From: Betaproteobacteria bacterium | GTDB taxonomy: Bacteria; Pseudomonadota; Gammaproteobacteria; Burkholderiales; Casimicrobiaceae | Assembly: GCA_016717855.1 (NCBI GenBank) | Contig: JADKEV010000023.1 | Span: 1-64,000, forward strand | Length of the DNA: 64,000 nt | Direction of reading: 5' to 3' | Shown here: positions 16,820 through 26,021 of the stretch, piece after piece | Numbering within the stretch: position 1 is the first letter of the stretch | How the letters are laid out: each line of letters starts with the position of its first letter | Made by a program: the position numbers and the translations under genes | Notes under the pieces: generated by a model | What the model saw: the letters and a program-made list of their open reading frames with translations, nothing else | What the model was told of the DNA's origin: nothing | The model's database searches: none

Positions 16820-17443
16820 TCACTTCCGGATGGCGGCGGCGATCTCGCCGCTGATCGTGGCGAGCGCGCGGTCGTGCGCCGCGACCAGCGCGTCGTAGCC
16901 CGGAGCAAGGGCCGCCTCCCGCACCATCGAGCGGCCGCTCGTGACTTCGGGCGCCGAGCCGCGGCGCACCGTCCACAACACTTCGAGGCTGACCGCGTCG
17001 CCGGGCCTTGACTCGAAACGCTGGAACTCCAGGTTGACGCGATAGCCGGCATCCTCGCCGCCGGCCTGCAGTTTCGTCGATACGCGCGCGGAACCGAGCA
17101 GGCGGCCCAGGTTCAGCGCGACGGTGCGCGCAATCTGCGACTTCAACGGCTCCGCCCAGCGCTGCTGCTCGAGCAGGGACATCCGGGAGTCGCCGGCGCT
17201 GATCACGAACTGCGGCCGGTCGACGAGTTCCGGAACGTTGGCGGACTCGACCAGGACGACGATCCCGGAGTCCTGCTTGGCGCCACCCGTGTTTTGCGGC
17301 GCGACGGCGCTCAGCGTGTACAGGTTCTCCCTGGGCGTGCTGGCGCAGCCGGCGAGCAGCACGAGGAGTCCGAGCGCAAGCCGGGCGCGGACTGCCGGCG
17401 CGGCGCCCGCCCCGGGCGATGCGGAAGTCGCAGCGGCGCTCAC
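16820..17443 (-). CDS. pqiC: PqiC/ABC-type transport auxiliary lipoprotein
   Basis: A 207-residue outer-membrane lipoprotein. GTG at 17443 overlaps the pqiB stop (GTGA) and gives VSAAATSASPGAGAAPAVRARLALGLLVLLAGC, a signal peptide with lipobox LLAGC. ENLYTLS and VVLVESANVPELVDRPQFV are typical of the ABC_trans_aux (PqiC) family. PqiC forms an outer-membrane partner ring for the PqiB tube in lipid transport. The frame is open far upstream, but that part is a shadow of pqiB. Confidence 0.85.
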   Translation of the reverse strand: MSAAATSASPGAGAAPAVRARLALGLLVLLAGCASTPRENLYTLSAVAPQNTGGAKQDSGIVVLVESANVPELVDRPQFVISAGDSRMSLLEQQRWAEPLKSQIARTVALNLGRLLGSARVSTKLQAGGEDAGYRVNLEFQRFESRPGDAVSLEVLWTVRRGSAPEVTSGRSMVREAALAPGYDALVAAHDRALATISGEIAAAIRK

Positions 17444-19197
17444 TTTGCATCCTCCTTCTTGCCGCGAAGCAGCGACTCCGGGTGGCGCTCGAGGTAGTCC
17501 GCGAGCAGGCGGAACGCCTGCGCCGCGCGCGCGACTTCGCGCAGTGCTTCCCGCAAGTCGCGCTGCAGCGGCGCGTCGGGTGCGATCGCGTGTTCGATGG
17601 TCGCCAGCGTGCGGCGGACTTCGGCCAGCGCAGCGCTGGCCTCCGGCGCGGTCTTGGCGCCCAGCTGCTCGATCAGCTTGTTTGCGTTCTGCAACGTGGT
17701 GCGCGCATCGGCCAGCACCGCGCGCGCTTCCGGTACCGTTTCGGCGCCGAACTGCTTGACCAGCTGGTCGCCGCTCTGCATCAACTTGTCGCCGCTTTGC
17801 ATCAGCTTGTTGCCGTTCTGCAGCGTCTGCTGCAGTTCCCGGCTGATCGCATCGAACGGCACCCTGTCGAGCTTGTTGGCGACCGAGGCGAGCGTCGCCT
17901 GCAACTCCTGCAGGCTGCCGGCCTGGGTCGGCAGCTCGGGCGGCGCCTTCGACCAATCGATGGTTGCTTTCGGCGCCCCGGAAGTGAAGTCGAGCGCGAC
18001 ATAGAGTTGCGCTGTCAGCAGATTGGCGGTCTTCAATTGCGCGCGGAAGCCGCGGGCGACCAGCTGGTCGAAGAACGTCTTCGATTCGAACGGCGCCAGG
18101 TCGGACCGGGCGGCCTTGCCCCGCTGTCCGCGCAGGCGGCCGGTATCGATGCGCACCCTGACCGGCACGGTGATCTCGCGCCTGGCCGGATCGAAGCTCA
18201 GGTTGGTCGACAGCACTTCGCCGACGACGACGCCGCGAAAGTCGACGGGCGCGCCGATGGTCAGCCCGCGCACCGACTCCTTGAAGACGAGCGTGAAGAT
18301 CTCCGATCCCAGGGCCGTCGCTTTCAAGGCGCGGCCGCGATCGGCAAAGATCTCGAACCGGGCATTGGCCGCGGCCGGCGGCGCCGGATCCGCCTCGGGA
18401 TGGTCTTCGAAGGCCAGGCCGCCCAGCAGGATCGAGACCACGGATTGGGTGTTGATCTTCAGTCCGTTGGCATCGAGCGTGACGTCGAAGCCGTCGGCGT
18501 ACCAGAACCGGGTATTGGTGTTGACGTGCTTGTCGTAGGGCGCGTTGACGAACACCTTCACCGTGACGCCCTTGCCATCCGGATCGAGGTCGTAGCCGAC
18601 GACCTGCCCGACCTGGATTTTCCGGAAGTAGATCGGCGAGCCGATGTCCAGCGACCCCATGTCCTCGCCGCGCAGCAGGAACTGGCGCCCCTGCAAATCC
18701 GCGGTGAAGATCGCCGGCTGTTCCAGTCCCGTGAACGTCCGGCTCGCTTCCTGCTGCCGGCCGGCATCCATCCCGATGTGGGAGCCGGAGAGCAAGGTGC
18801 CGAGGCCCGTCACGCTGCCGGCGGAGATGCGCGGGCGCACGACCCAGAAGCGAGTATCGGCGACCAGCAGCGGCTCGGCCTCGCGCGTGATCTGCGCGGT
18901 GACGATCACCCGCGAGCGGTCTTCATTGAGCGTGACGGTGCGGACCTCGCCGATGTCGACATTCTTGTACTTGATCTTGGTCTTGCGCGGTTCGATCCCC
19001 TCGCCGGTCTTGAACGAGATGGCGATCGTGGTCCCGCGATCGCGCCACGCCTGCAGCCCGACAAAGGCGCCGAACAGGATGGCGATGATGGGCACCAGCC
19101 AGACCACGACCATGGGCCACCGGCGCTCCGGCCGGACCACTGCCTGCGGGATGGCCGGAGCCGCGGCCGGCGGCGCGGCTGGGGTGGCGTCAGTCAT
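17440..19197 (-). CDS. pqiB: MCE-domain lipid transport protein PqiB
   Basis: About 585 residues from ATG 19197 (MTDATPAAPP), which overlaps the upstream pqiA stop; an alternative ATG lies at 19215. One membrane helix (WPMVVVWLVPIIAILFGAFVGL) precedes three MCE/MlaD repeats, recognisable as GIEPRKTKIKYKNVDIGEV, DIGSPIYFRKIQVGQVVGY and TIGAPVDFRGVVVGEVLS. A long C-terminal helical region contains repeated NGNKLMQSGDKLMQSGDQL heptads. PqiB hexamers build a periplasm-spanning hydrophobic tube for phospholipids, named after paraquat induction in E. coli. Confidence 0.93.
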   Translation of the reverse strand: MTDATPAAPPAAAPAIPQAVVRPERRWPMVVVWLVPIIAILFGAFVGLQAWRDRGTTIAISFKTGEGIEPRKTKIKYKNVDIGEVRTVTLNEDRSRVIVTAQITREAEPLLVADTRFWVVRPRISAGSVTGLGTLLSGSHIGMDAGRQQEASRTFTGLEQPAIFTADLQGRQFLLRGEDMGSLDIGSPIYFRKIQVGQVVGYDLDPDGKGVTVKVFVNAPYDKHVNTNTRFWYADGFDVTLDANGLKINTQSVVSILLGGLAFEDHPEADPAPPAAANARFEIFADRGRALKATALGSEIFTLVFKESVRGLTIGAPVDFRGVVVGEVLSTNLSFDPARREITVPVRVRIDTGRLRGQRGKAARSDLAPFESKTFFDQLVARGFRAQLKTANLLTAQLYVALDFTSGAPKATIDWSKAPPELPTQAGSLQELQATLASVANKLDRVPFDAISRELQQTLQNGNKLMQSGDKLMQSGDQLVKQFGAETVPEARAVLADARTTLQNANKLIEQLGAKTAPEASAALAEVRRTLATIEHAIAPDAPLQRDLREALREVARAAQAFRLLADYLERHPESLLRGKKEDAK

Positions 19198-19837
19198 CGG
19201 TAGCCTCCGCGGCATCCCAGATCAGGCGAGGGTCGAAACTGAACGCGGCGAGCATGGTCAGCACGACGACGGCGCCGAACGCGAACGCGCCGGGCCCAGC
19301 GGTGATCACCGCGACCGACTGCAATTGCACCAGCGCGACCAGGACGGTGACGACGAAGATGTCGAGCATCGACCAGCGGCCGACCAGGCTGACCGCCCGG
19401 TACAACTGCGCGCGCACGTGCGGCCGCCAGGCCGACTTCCAGTGCACCGAGAGCAGCAGCGCGGTGAGCGCGAGCAGCTTGGCCAGCGGCGTGACGACGC
19501 TGGCGATGAACACGATCAGCGCCGTCCCCCACGAGCCGCTCTTCCACAAGTAGATGACGCCGCTCAGGATCGTGTCCTGCTGCGCGTCGAACAGCGAACT
19601 CGTGTCCATGATGGGCAGCACGTTGGCCGGGATGTAGAGCACGAAGGCGGCGAGCAGGAACGCCCAGGTGCGGGCGATGCTGTCGGGCTTGCGCGCATGG
19701 ACGCCGGCGCCGCAGCGCGGGCAGCGCGCGGTTGGCGACTCGATACCAGTCGTGGCCGCCGGCGGCCGCGACACGAGCGCGCACGCCGGACAGGACAGCA
19801 ATCCGGCGGCGGCGGCGGTAACGTACGCCGGCTTCAC
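19190..19837 (-). CDS. pqiA: PqiA family membrane protein, second half
   Basis: A 215-residue PqiA-domain protein. A cysteine pair region (CPACALV and CPRCGAG, a rubredoxin-like zinc ribbon) is followed by about four membrane helices, including SIARTWAFLLAAFVLYIPANVLPIM, the family hallmark, and GRWSMLDIFVVTVLVALVQL. In E. coli one protein carries two such halves; here each half has its own gene. It overlaps the upstream half by 4 bp (ATGA) and pqiB by 8 bp, so all are translated together. Confidence 0.9.
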   Translation of the reverse strand: MKPAYVTAAAAGLLSCPACALVSRPPAATTGIESPTARCPRCGAGVHARKPDSIARTWAFLLAAFVLYIPANVLPIMDTSSLFDAQQDTILSGVIYLWKSGSWGTALIVFIASVVTPLAKLLALTALLLSVHWKSAWRPHVRAQLYRAVSLVGRWSMLDIFVVTVLVALVQLQSVAVITAGPGAFAFGAVVVLTMLAAFSFDPRLIWDAAEATDD

Positions 19838-20499
19838 GTGGCCGGCTCCAGCGCCCGCTCACGGGTGCCGCCCGCGGCGCGGTCGAGCGCGGCGCGGTTG
19901 GCGGCGGCCCGCAGCCAGAATTCGCGGGCGTCGAACGACGCGCCCACCGCAGTCAGCAGCAGGATCAGCACGCCGAACGACCACAGCGCGATGCCCGGCA
20001 CCACGGTCGCCAGATTGCCCAGCTTGATCAGCGACACGACGACGCCCAGCATGAACACGTCGACCAGTCCCCACTCGTGCGCGAGCGGCGCGAGGCGGAA
20101 GGCGAGCGACAAGTGACGCGGGACCCGGCCCAGGCGCAGCGGCACCAGCATGTACAGCATCAGGGCCAGTTCCACCGCGGGCGCGAACAGCGTGGTCGCG
20201 AAGACCAGGCCGGCGACGGCCACGCGGTCCTGGTCGTACAACGCCTGCACGGCGCCCCACAGCGTGGTCTCGGTGTGCTGCCCCGTTACTTCGAGACCGG
20301 CGATGGGCAGCGAGTTCGCGATCACCAGCAGCACGACGGCGGCCAGCGCGAAGGCGAGCGCGCGATCGAGGCTGTCGCTGCTGCTGCGATAGAGCGCGAC
20401 GCCGCAACGGCGGCAACACGCCGTCCGGCGGGGCGGCAGCGGCGTCTCCACCTGGAGCAGATCGCATTCGGGGCACGCTATCAGGGGCGCTTCGGGCAT
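19834..20499 (-). CDS. pqiA: PqiA family membrane protein, first half
   Basis: About 221 residues from ATG 20499 (MPEAPLIACPECDLLQ). CPECDLLQ and CCRRCGVALYRS form the zinc-ribbon cysteine set, then SLDRALAFALAAVVLLVIANSLPIAGLEVTGQ and three more helices follow, including GLVDVFMLGVVVSLIKLGNLA. The frame is open to 20601, but those residues are polar and unlike the family. The first gene of the pqiA-pqiA-pqiB-pqiC operon, which likely moves lipids between the membranes. Confidence 0.9.
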   Translation of the reverse strand: MPEAPLIACPECDLLQVETPLPPRRTACCRRCGVALYRSSSDSLDRALAFALAAVVLLVIANSLPIAGLEVTGQHTETTLWGAVQALYDQDRVAVAGLVFATTLFAPAVELALMLYMLVPLRLGRVPRHLSLAFRLAPLAHEWGLVDVFMLGVVVSLIKLGNLATVVPGIALWSFGVLILLLTAVGASFDAREFWLRAAANRAALDRAAGGTRERALEPAT

Positions 20500-20818
20500 T
20501 GCATTGTTCCGCTTCGGTATCGAGGTCTGCGCGTCGCGCTGCAGGGACCGGGTCCGGCAGTTGTCCATCCTTCGCGCAGCCAGCATGATAACCCTTCGCA
20601 CCGGAGTGCCAGGCCATGCTGCCGCAAATTGGAGCGTGTGGAGTGGGGCGTGCGCGTTTGACTTGGAGCGCCTGCAAGGAGCGGCGGTGAAGCAAGAAAA
20701 AAAGTGGCGACGCGGGGAGTCAGCCGCGCCGCCATCTGCGTACTTCCGAAGACGTAGGAGGAGATTCGTCCGGAAGTGCGTTGTTGCTGTGGAACCAGAA
20801 TCGCAAAGGACTCGAAAC
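20500..20818. other. gene-free stretch with a terminator
   Basis: No coding sequence seen. Its left part must hold the promoter of the minus-strand pqi operon, though no clear -35/-10 pair stands out. Its middle holds the terminator of the DUF4331 gene. Confidence 0.5.
20697..20733 (-). terminator. rho-independent terminator of the DUF4331 gene
   Basis: Read on the minus strand, GGCGGCGCGG and CCGCGTCGCC form a 10-bp stem with one G-T pair around an 8-base loop. The stem is followed by AC and seven T. It lies about 85 bp downstream of the DUF4331 stop codon. Confidence 0.8.
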
Positions 20819-22089
20819 TTAGTTGCCGCCCGGATCGATTCCGTTCATGCCATTGGGCGATCCGGGCAACGGCGTGGCCAGGAACGGGAAGTGGCTGTCG
20901 AACTGGCTGTCTTCGACCAGCACTCCGTCGGAGTACGTGAGGTTGGCCGATCCGGGCTTGCCGGCGCCTGGCGGCAGCGGGCCGGCCGGGGGGGGGGCCG
21001 GGGGGAAAGCGGGGAAAGGGGGGGGGGGGGAAAACCGGGGGGGAAACCCCGGCGGGGGGGCCGGGGGGGGGGGGGGGGGGGGGGGGGCGGAAGGGGGGCT
21101 TGACCCGGGGGGGGGGGGGGGGGGGGGGGGAGGGGGGGGGGAGGGGGGGGGGGGCGCGGGCCCGGGGGCCCGAAAGAGCCAGGGGGGGGGGGGGGGGGGG
21201 GGGGGAGGGGGGGGGGCGGGGGGGGGGGGGGGGGGGGGGGGCGGGGGGGGGGGAAGACCAGCGGCATGCCCAGGCGCGAAACCTGCACGTAGGGCGCGGC
21301 CGAGTTCGAGCCGACGCGGTTAGGTGGCAGGCTGGCGGTCGACCAGACGCCGATAACCGGTTCGGTCGCCGTGGTGGTGCACGAGATCGGCAGTTCGAGC
21401 GCAAGCGTGGTGACGTTCTTGTCGGCCGTCGCGTTGCCCGAGCCGCTGCGCGCGCCGATGACCTTCGGCACCGAAATATTGACCAGGTCGAAGATCTCGC
21501 CCAGGTTCACGCCGAAGCCTTCCTTGCGCTGGCCGACGAAGACCCGCGGGAAGGTGCCGGCAGGCGGCGTGCAGCCCGGGATGCTGACCCCGCGGATGTG
21601 CATCCCAGCGTACTCGCTGTAATTGGGGATCGACTTGTTGCCGATGTTGTCCTGCGGCTTCTCGAATTCCGTTCCGCCCAGGAGCGGCGTGACCGCGCCC
21701 ACCGGGCTCGCCGCATCGCGCCGCGGTCCGCGGATCTGGTTGATCGTGTAGCTCTGGACCACGTTCATCGCGGGCACGCTGCCCGTCGTGATCTGTCCGA
21801 TGTTGGCGAGCGGCACCGCGACGCTCTTGCCGCCGATGTCCAGCGCCAGGCCGCGCGTGGTGTTCCTGAACTTGAACGAGTGGGTCAGGTCTTCCGGCGC
21901 GTCGCCGTTGTTGTCGATGTGGATCTCGTACAGCGCGTCGGGATCCATGTTGAAGAAGTTGGGGCCGCCGTACGCGTCCTGCAGCGGGATGAAGTTGGCC
22001 AGGATCACGACATAGCCGGCGCGTCCGGGCTCGTAGCTGCGGAAGGCGTACAGGTCGGTGTTGTCGACCTTGGGATACGACGTGATCAT
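20819..22089 (-). pseudogene. DUF4331 family protein interrupted by a poly-G tract
   Basis: The intact start MITSYPKVDNTDLYAFRSYEPGRAGYVVILANF and following blocks (DAYGGPNFFNMDPDALYEIHIDNNGD; HIRGVSIPGC; VSRLGMPLV) are clear DUF4331, a family of secreted proteins of unknown function, normally about 480-550 residues. Coding sense stops at about 21252, where a 270-bp G-rich tract begins. After it the family C-terminus reappears in another frame (NLTYSDGVLVEDSQFDSHFPFLATPLPGSP, ending at TAA 20819-20821). Roughly 200 expected residues are missing. Upstream, ASSHREAP (family N-terminus of the mature protein) joins directly to a dispersed repeat at 22125, so the signal peptide is gone as well. 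Confidence 0.8.
20985..21252. other. poly-G tract inside the DUF4331 gene, probable assembly artefact
   Basis: About 270 bp composed almost wholly of G runs (many over 10, some over 20) with scattered A and C. It breaks codon structure and replaces part of a conserved gene. Such tracts are not seen in ordinary bacterial coding DNA and resemble low-quality two-colour-chemistry reads. Confidence 0.75.
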
Positions 22090-22124
22090 CGGCGCCTCGC
22101 GATGGCTGGAAGCCAGCGCCGCGC

Positions 22125-22210
22125 GATGGGTGTCGCTGCGCTCGACCCATCCTACGGCTCGGTCTTTGCTCGGGCGTGATGGGTATCGCTGCGCTCCACC
22201 CATCCTACGG
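22125..22210 (-). repeat. two copies of the GTAGGATGGGTGGAGCGCAG dispersed repeat
   Basis: Units at 22125-22157 and 22178-22210, both on the minus strand. The unit reads about GTAGGATGGGTGGAGCGCAG followed by CGATACCCATC. The same unit occurs at 34693, 34762, 44413 and 56391. It translates as WVERSDTHR in one frame, a peptide often seen at wrongly extended gene starts. The inner unit abuts the truncated DUF4331 start. Confidence 0.85.
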
Positions 22211-22280
22211 TGGCCATCCTGCGGTGCCCACGGTAGCGAGTGCGCTCGGCTATTCCGGGCCGGGGTCCGGCATGCCGCGG

Positions 22281-24572
22281 TCAGAGCAGCGTCTGCTGCC
22301 GCTGCGCGCCGGCGTCGACCACGGCGAGCGCGGTCATGTTCACGATGCGGCGAACGGTCGCCGACGGCGTCAGGATGTGCACGGGCTTGGCCGCGCCCAG
22401 CAGGATGGGACCGACCGCGACGTTGTGCCCGGCGCCGGTCTTGAGCAGATTGTACGAAATGTTCGCCGCGTCCATATTGGGCATCACCAGCAGGTTCGCC
22501 TCGCCGGTCAGCGTCGAGCGCGGCATGACCATTTGCCGGGCGTCGGGGTCAAGCGCGGCGTCGCCGTGCATTTCGCCATCGACCTCCAGCCCGGGCGAGC
22601 GCAGCCGGACTATCTTCAGCGCCTCGCGCATCTTGCGCGCCGACGGCGCATTGGAGGTGCCGAAGCTGGAATGCGAGAGCAGCGCGACCTTCGGGATCAC
22701 GCCGAAGCGCCGCATTTCCTCCGCCGCCATGATGGTGATTTCGGCGACCTGCTCCGCGGTCGGATCGAGGTTGACGTGCGTGTCGACCAGGAACACCTGG
22801 CGATCGGGCAGCATCAAGCCGTTCATCGCCGCGTATTCCTTGACGCCGGGCCGCATCCCGATCACCTGGTCGACGTACTCCAGGTGCTGCACGTAGTTGC
22901 CGAACGTTCCGCAGATCATGCCGTCGGCGTCGTTGCGCCGGACCATCATCGCGCCGATCAGCGTCAGGCGCCGCCGCATCTCGATCTTCGCGTACTGCGC
23001 GGTGACGCCGCGCCGCTCGGTCAGCTGGTGATACTCCTGCCAGTAGTCGCGATAGCGGGAGTCGTGCTCCGGATTGATGACTTCGATGTCGACGCCGGCC
23101 CGGATGCGCAGCCCGAAGCGCTCGATGCGCTTGTCGAGCACGGCCGGGCGCGCGACGATGATGGGATGCGCCAGCCCCTCGTCGACGATGACCTGGATCG
23201 CGCGCAGCACGCGCTCGTCCTCGCCCTCGGCGAAGACGATGCGCTTGGGCACCTTCTTGGCCGCCTGGAATATCGGCTTCATCACCACGCCCGAGTGGTA
23301 GACGAACTGGTTCAGCTGCTGCCGGTAGGCGTCCCAGTCGGTGATCGGGCGCGTCGCCACGCCGGATTCCATCGCCGCGCGGGCGACGGCGGGGGAAATC
23401 GCCAGGATCAGCCGCGGATCGAACGGTTTCGGAATCAGGTACTCGGGCCCGAAGGAGAGGTCGGTCGTTCCATAGGCGGTCGCGACGATATCCGACTGCT
23501 CGACCTGCGCGAGTTCGGCGATCGCATGGACCGTCGCGATTTCCATCTGCCGGGTGATCGTGGTGGCGCCGACGTCGAGCGCGCCGCGGAAGATGAACGG
23601 AAAGCAGAGGACGTTGTTGACCTGGTTCGGGTAGTCGGTGCGCCCGGTGCAGATGACCGCATCGTCGCGGACTTCCTTGACCAGCTCCGGCAGGATCTCG
23701 GGCGTGGGATTGGCCAGCGCGAGGATCAGCGGCTTTGGGGCCATCGCCCGCACCATGTCCTGCGTGAGCACCTTGCCCGCGGACAGGCCCAGGAACACGT
23801 CGGCGCCGGCCATCACGTCGGCCAGCTTGCGCGCGGAGGTCTCACGGGCAAAGCGCTCCTTGTCCGGGTCCATCAATTCCTTGCGCCCCTTGTAGACGAC
23901 GCCCGCGAGGTCGGTGACCATGATGTTCTCGAGCCGCAGCCCGAGATCGAGCAGGAGGTCGAGGCAGGCCAGCGCCGCGGCGCCGGCGCCGCTGACGACG
24001 AACTTCACGTCTTCGATTTTCTTGCCGACGACCTTCAGGCCGTTGGTCACCGCGGCGCCGACGATGATCGCCGTGCCGTGCTGGTCGTCGTGGAAAACCG
24101 GGATCTTCATCCGGGCCCGGAGCTTCCTCTCGACGATAAAACACTCGGGCGCCTTGATGTCCTCGAGGTTGATGCCGCCAAAGGTCGGCTCCAGCGCGGC
24201 GACGATCTCGACCAGCTTGTCCGGGTCCAGCTCGTTAATCTCGAGGTCGAAGCAGTCGATGCCGGCGAATTTCTTGAACAGGACCGCCTTGCCTTCCATC
24301 ACCGGCTTGGCCGCGAGCGGGCCGATCGCGCCGAGACCGAGCACCGCGGTGCCGTTGGTGATCACCGCGATCAGGTTGCCGCGCGCGGTGAGGTTGCGCG
24401 CCTCGCCGGGATCACGCACGATCTCGTCGCACGCGGCCGCGACGCCCGGCGAATACGCCAGCGCGAGATCGCGCTGGTTGATCAACTGCTTGGTCGCGGT
24501 GACGGCCAGCTTGCCCGGCACCGGATGACGGTGATAATCGAGCGCGGCGGCGCGCAGGTCCTGGTCAGCCAT
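22281..24572 (-). CDS. maeB: NADP-dependent malic enzyme with phosphotransacetylase-like domain (MaeB)
   Basis: A 763-residue cytoplasmic enzyme that oxidatively decarboxylates malate to pyruvate. The N-terminal malic domain has LAYSPGVAAACDEI and GNLIAVITNGTAVLGLGAIG. The active-site stretch is PVMEGKAVLFKKFAGIDCFD, metal-binding acids are in VFHDDQHGTA, and the nucleotide site is FVVSGAGAAALACLDLL. From residue about 430 it has a phosphate acetyltransferase-like domain (RIVFAEGEDERVLRA; SHSSFGTSNAPSARKMREAL), usually regulatory and catalytically inactive in MaeB. Full length. It lies just downstream of the isocitrate lyase gene, fitting anaplerosis on C2 or C4 substrates. Confidence 0.95.
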   Translation of the reverse strand: MADQDLRAAALDYHRHPVPGKLAVTATKQLINQRDLALAYSPGVAAACDEIVRDPGEARNLTARGNLIAVITNGTAVLGLGAIGPLAAKPVMEGKAVLFKKFAGIDCFDLEINELDPDKLVEIVAALEPTFGGINLEDIKAPECFIVERKLRARMKIPVFHDDQHGTAIIVGAAVTNGLKVVGKKIEDVKFVVSGAGAAALACLDLLLDLGLRLENIMVTDLAGVVYKGRKELMDPDKERFARETSARKLADVMAGADVFLGLSAGKVLTQDMVRAMAPKPLILALANPTPEILPELVKEVRDDAVICTGRTDYPNQVNNVLCFPFIFRGALDVGATTITRQMEIATVHAIAELAQVEQSDIVATAYGTTDLSFGPEYLIPKPFDPRLILAISPAVARAAMESGVATRPITDWDAYRQQLNQFVYHSGVVMKPIFQAAKKVPKRIVFAEGEDERVLRAIQVIVDEGLAHPIIVARPAVLDKRIERFGLRIRAGVDIEVINPEHDSRYRDYWQEYHQLTERRGVTAQYAKIEMRRRLTLIGAMMVRRNDADGMICGTFGNYVQHLEYVDQVIGMRPGVKEYAAMNGLMLPDRQVFLVDTHVNLDPTAEQVAEITIMAAEEMRRFGVIPKVALLSHSSFGTSNAPSARKMREALKIVRLRSPGLEVDGEMHGDAALDPDARQMVMPRSTLTGEANLLVMPNMDAANISYNLLKTGAGHNVAVGPILLGAAKPVHILTPSATVRRIVNMTALAVVDAGAQRQQTLL

Positions 24573-24637
24573 GAAAAATCCCCAATCTGAAGTCTGAGAT
24601 CATTCTAGTACACGGAAGAATTGCCGGCGGCGTGGGC

Positions 24638-24666
24638 AAAAAAAACCGCGCCCCAAAGGACGCGGT
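24638..24666 (-). terminator. rho-independent terminator of aceA
   Basis: On the minus strand CCGCG-TCCTTTGGGG-CGCGG is followed by eight T. It sits 30 bp after the aceA stop and before the maeB start, so the two genes are probably transcribed separately. Confidence 0.85.
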
Positions 24667-24695
24667 GAGTGTACACCTTGAGAGAGGCGATGAAA

Positions 24696-26021
24696 TCAGT
24701 CGTTGCCGCCGGACACCTTCCTGATCGCGGCGTTCTTGTCGAAGAACTGCTCGTCCTCGGTCGAGCCCTTGAGCGCCGTCGTCGACGACTCGCCATGCTG
24801 GATCGCCTGCGTGACCGCGTCGAAGTAGCCGGTGCCGACTTCGCGCTGATGGCGGACCGCGGTGAAGCCCTGCTCGGCGGCCGCGAATTCCTTCTTCTGC
24901 AGTTCGACGAACGCGGTCATGTTCTGGCGCGCGTAGCCGTACGCGAGTTCGAACATCGAGTAGTTGAGCGAATGGAAGCCGGCCAGCGTGATGAACTGGA
25001 ACTTGTATCCCATCGCGCCCAGCTCGCGCTGGAACTTGGCGATGGTCGCGCCGTCGAGGTACTTTTCCCAGTTGAACGATGGCGAGCAGTTGTACGCCAG
25101 CATCTTGCCGGGGAACTTCTCGTGGATCGCGTCGGCGAAGGCCTTGGCGAACTCGAGGTCCGGCTTGCCGGTCTCGCACCAGATCAGGTCCGCGTACGGC
25201 GCATAGGCCAGTCCGCGCGACACCGCCTGCTCGAGGCCCTTGCGGGTCTTGTAAAAGCCTTCGACCGTGCGCTCGCCTGTGCAGAACTGCTTGTCGTTGT
25301 CATCGATGTCGTTGGTGATCAGATCGGCCGCTTCGGCGTCGGTGCGCGCGAGCACGATCGTCGGCACGCCCATCGTGTCGGCCGCGAGGCGGGCGGCGAT
25401 CAGCTTTTCGACCGCTTCCTTGGTCGAGACGAGCACCTTGCCACCCATGTGACCGCACTTCTTGACCGACGCGAGCTGATCCTCGAAGTGGACGCCGGCG
25501 GCGCCGGCTTCGATCATCGCCTTCATCAGTTCGAACGCATTCAGCACGCCGCCGAAACCCGCTTCGGCGTCGGCGACGATGGGCGCGAAATAGTCGATGT
25601 CGTTCTTGCCCTCGGAGCACTGGATCTGGTCGGCGCGCATGAACGCGTTGTTGATCTTGCGCACGACCAGGGGCACGGAGTTCACCGGATACAGCGACTG
25701 GTCCGGGTACATTTCACCGGCGATGTTGGCATCGGCGGCGACCTGCCAGCCCGACAGGTAGATCGCCTTCAATCCGGCCTTGACCTGCTGCATCGCCTGG
25801 TTGCCCGTCAACGCGCCCAGCGTGTTGACGAACGGTTCTTCATTGATCAGCGTCCACAGCTTCTCGGCGCCGCGCTTCGCGAGCGTGTGCTCGATATGCA
25901 CCGATCCGCGCAGACGCACCACGTCTTCCGCCGAATACCCGCGCTTGATCCCTTTCCACCGGGGATTTTCCGCCCAATCCTTTTTCAGGCGTTCCACTTC
26001 GAGGTTGTAGTTCGTGCTCAT
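24696..26021 (-). CDS. aceA: isocitrate lyase
   Basis: A 441-residue enzyme splitting isocitrate into succinate and glyoxylate in the glyoxylate shunt. The catalytic motif KKCGHMGGK is at residues about 190-198 (nucleophilic Cys). Other family blocks are YLSGWQVAADAN, YPVNSVPLVVRKINNAF, VADAEAGFGG (metal-binding Asp), HFEDQLASVKKCGH and YNCSPSFNW. Length matches the prokaryotic type (about 430-440). GGAGCC lies 5 bp upstream of the ATG. No malate synthase is nearby. Confidence 0.96.
   Translation of the reverse strand: MSTNYNLEVERLKKDWAENPRWKGIKRGYSAEDVVRLRGSVHIEHTLAKRGAEKLWTLINEEPFVNTLGALTGNQAMQQVKAGLKAIYLSGWQVAADANIAGEMYPDQSLYPVNSVPLVVRKINNAFMRADQIQCSEGKNDIDYFAPIVADAEAGFGGVLNAFELMKAMIEAGAAGVHFEDQLASVKKCGHMGGKVLVSTKEAVEKLIAARLAADTMGVPTIVLARTDAEAADLITNDIDDNDKQFCTGERTVEGFYKTRKGLEQAVSRGLAYAPYADLIWCETGKPDLEFAKAFADAIHEKFPGKMLAYNCSPSFNWEKYLDGATIAKFQRELGAMGYKFQFITLAGFHSLNYSMFELAYGYARQNMTAFVELQKKEFAAAEQGFTAVRHQREVGTGYFDAVTQAIQHGESSTTALKGSTEDEQFFDKNAAIRKVSGGND

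Noticed and set aside
20985..21252. A biological G-quadruplex array
   Set aside because: It breaks a conserved gene, changes frame and removes about 200 residues; an assembly artefact explains it better.
20481..21404. Proline-rich open frame that looks like a PPPP-repeat protein
   Set aside because: The proline runs are the reverse reading of the poly-G tract, probably artefactual.
22176..24590. 804-residue open frame on the plus strand
   Set aside because: Antisense of maeB, whose catalytic motifs are clear on the other strand.
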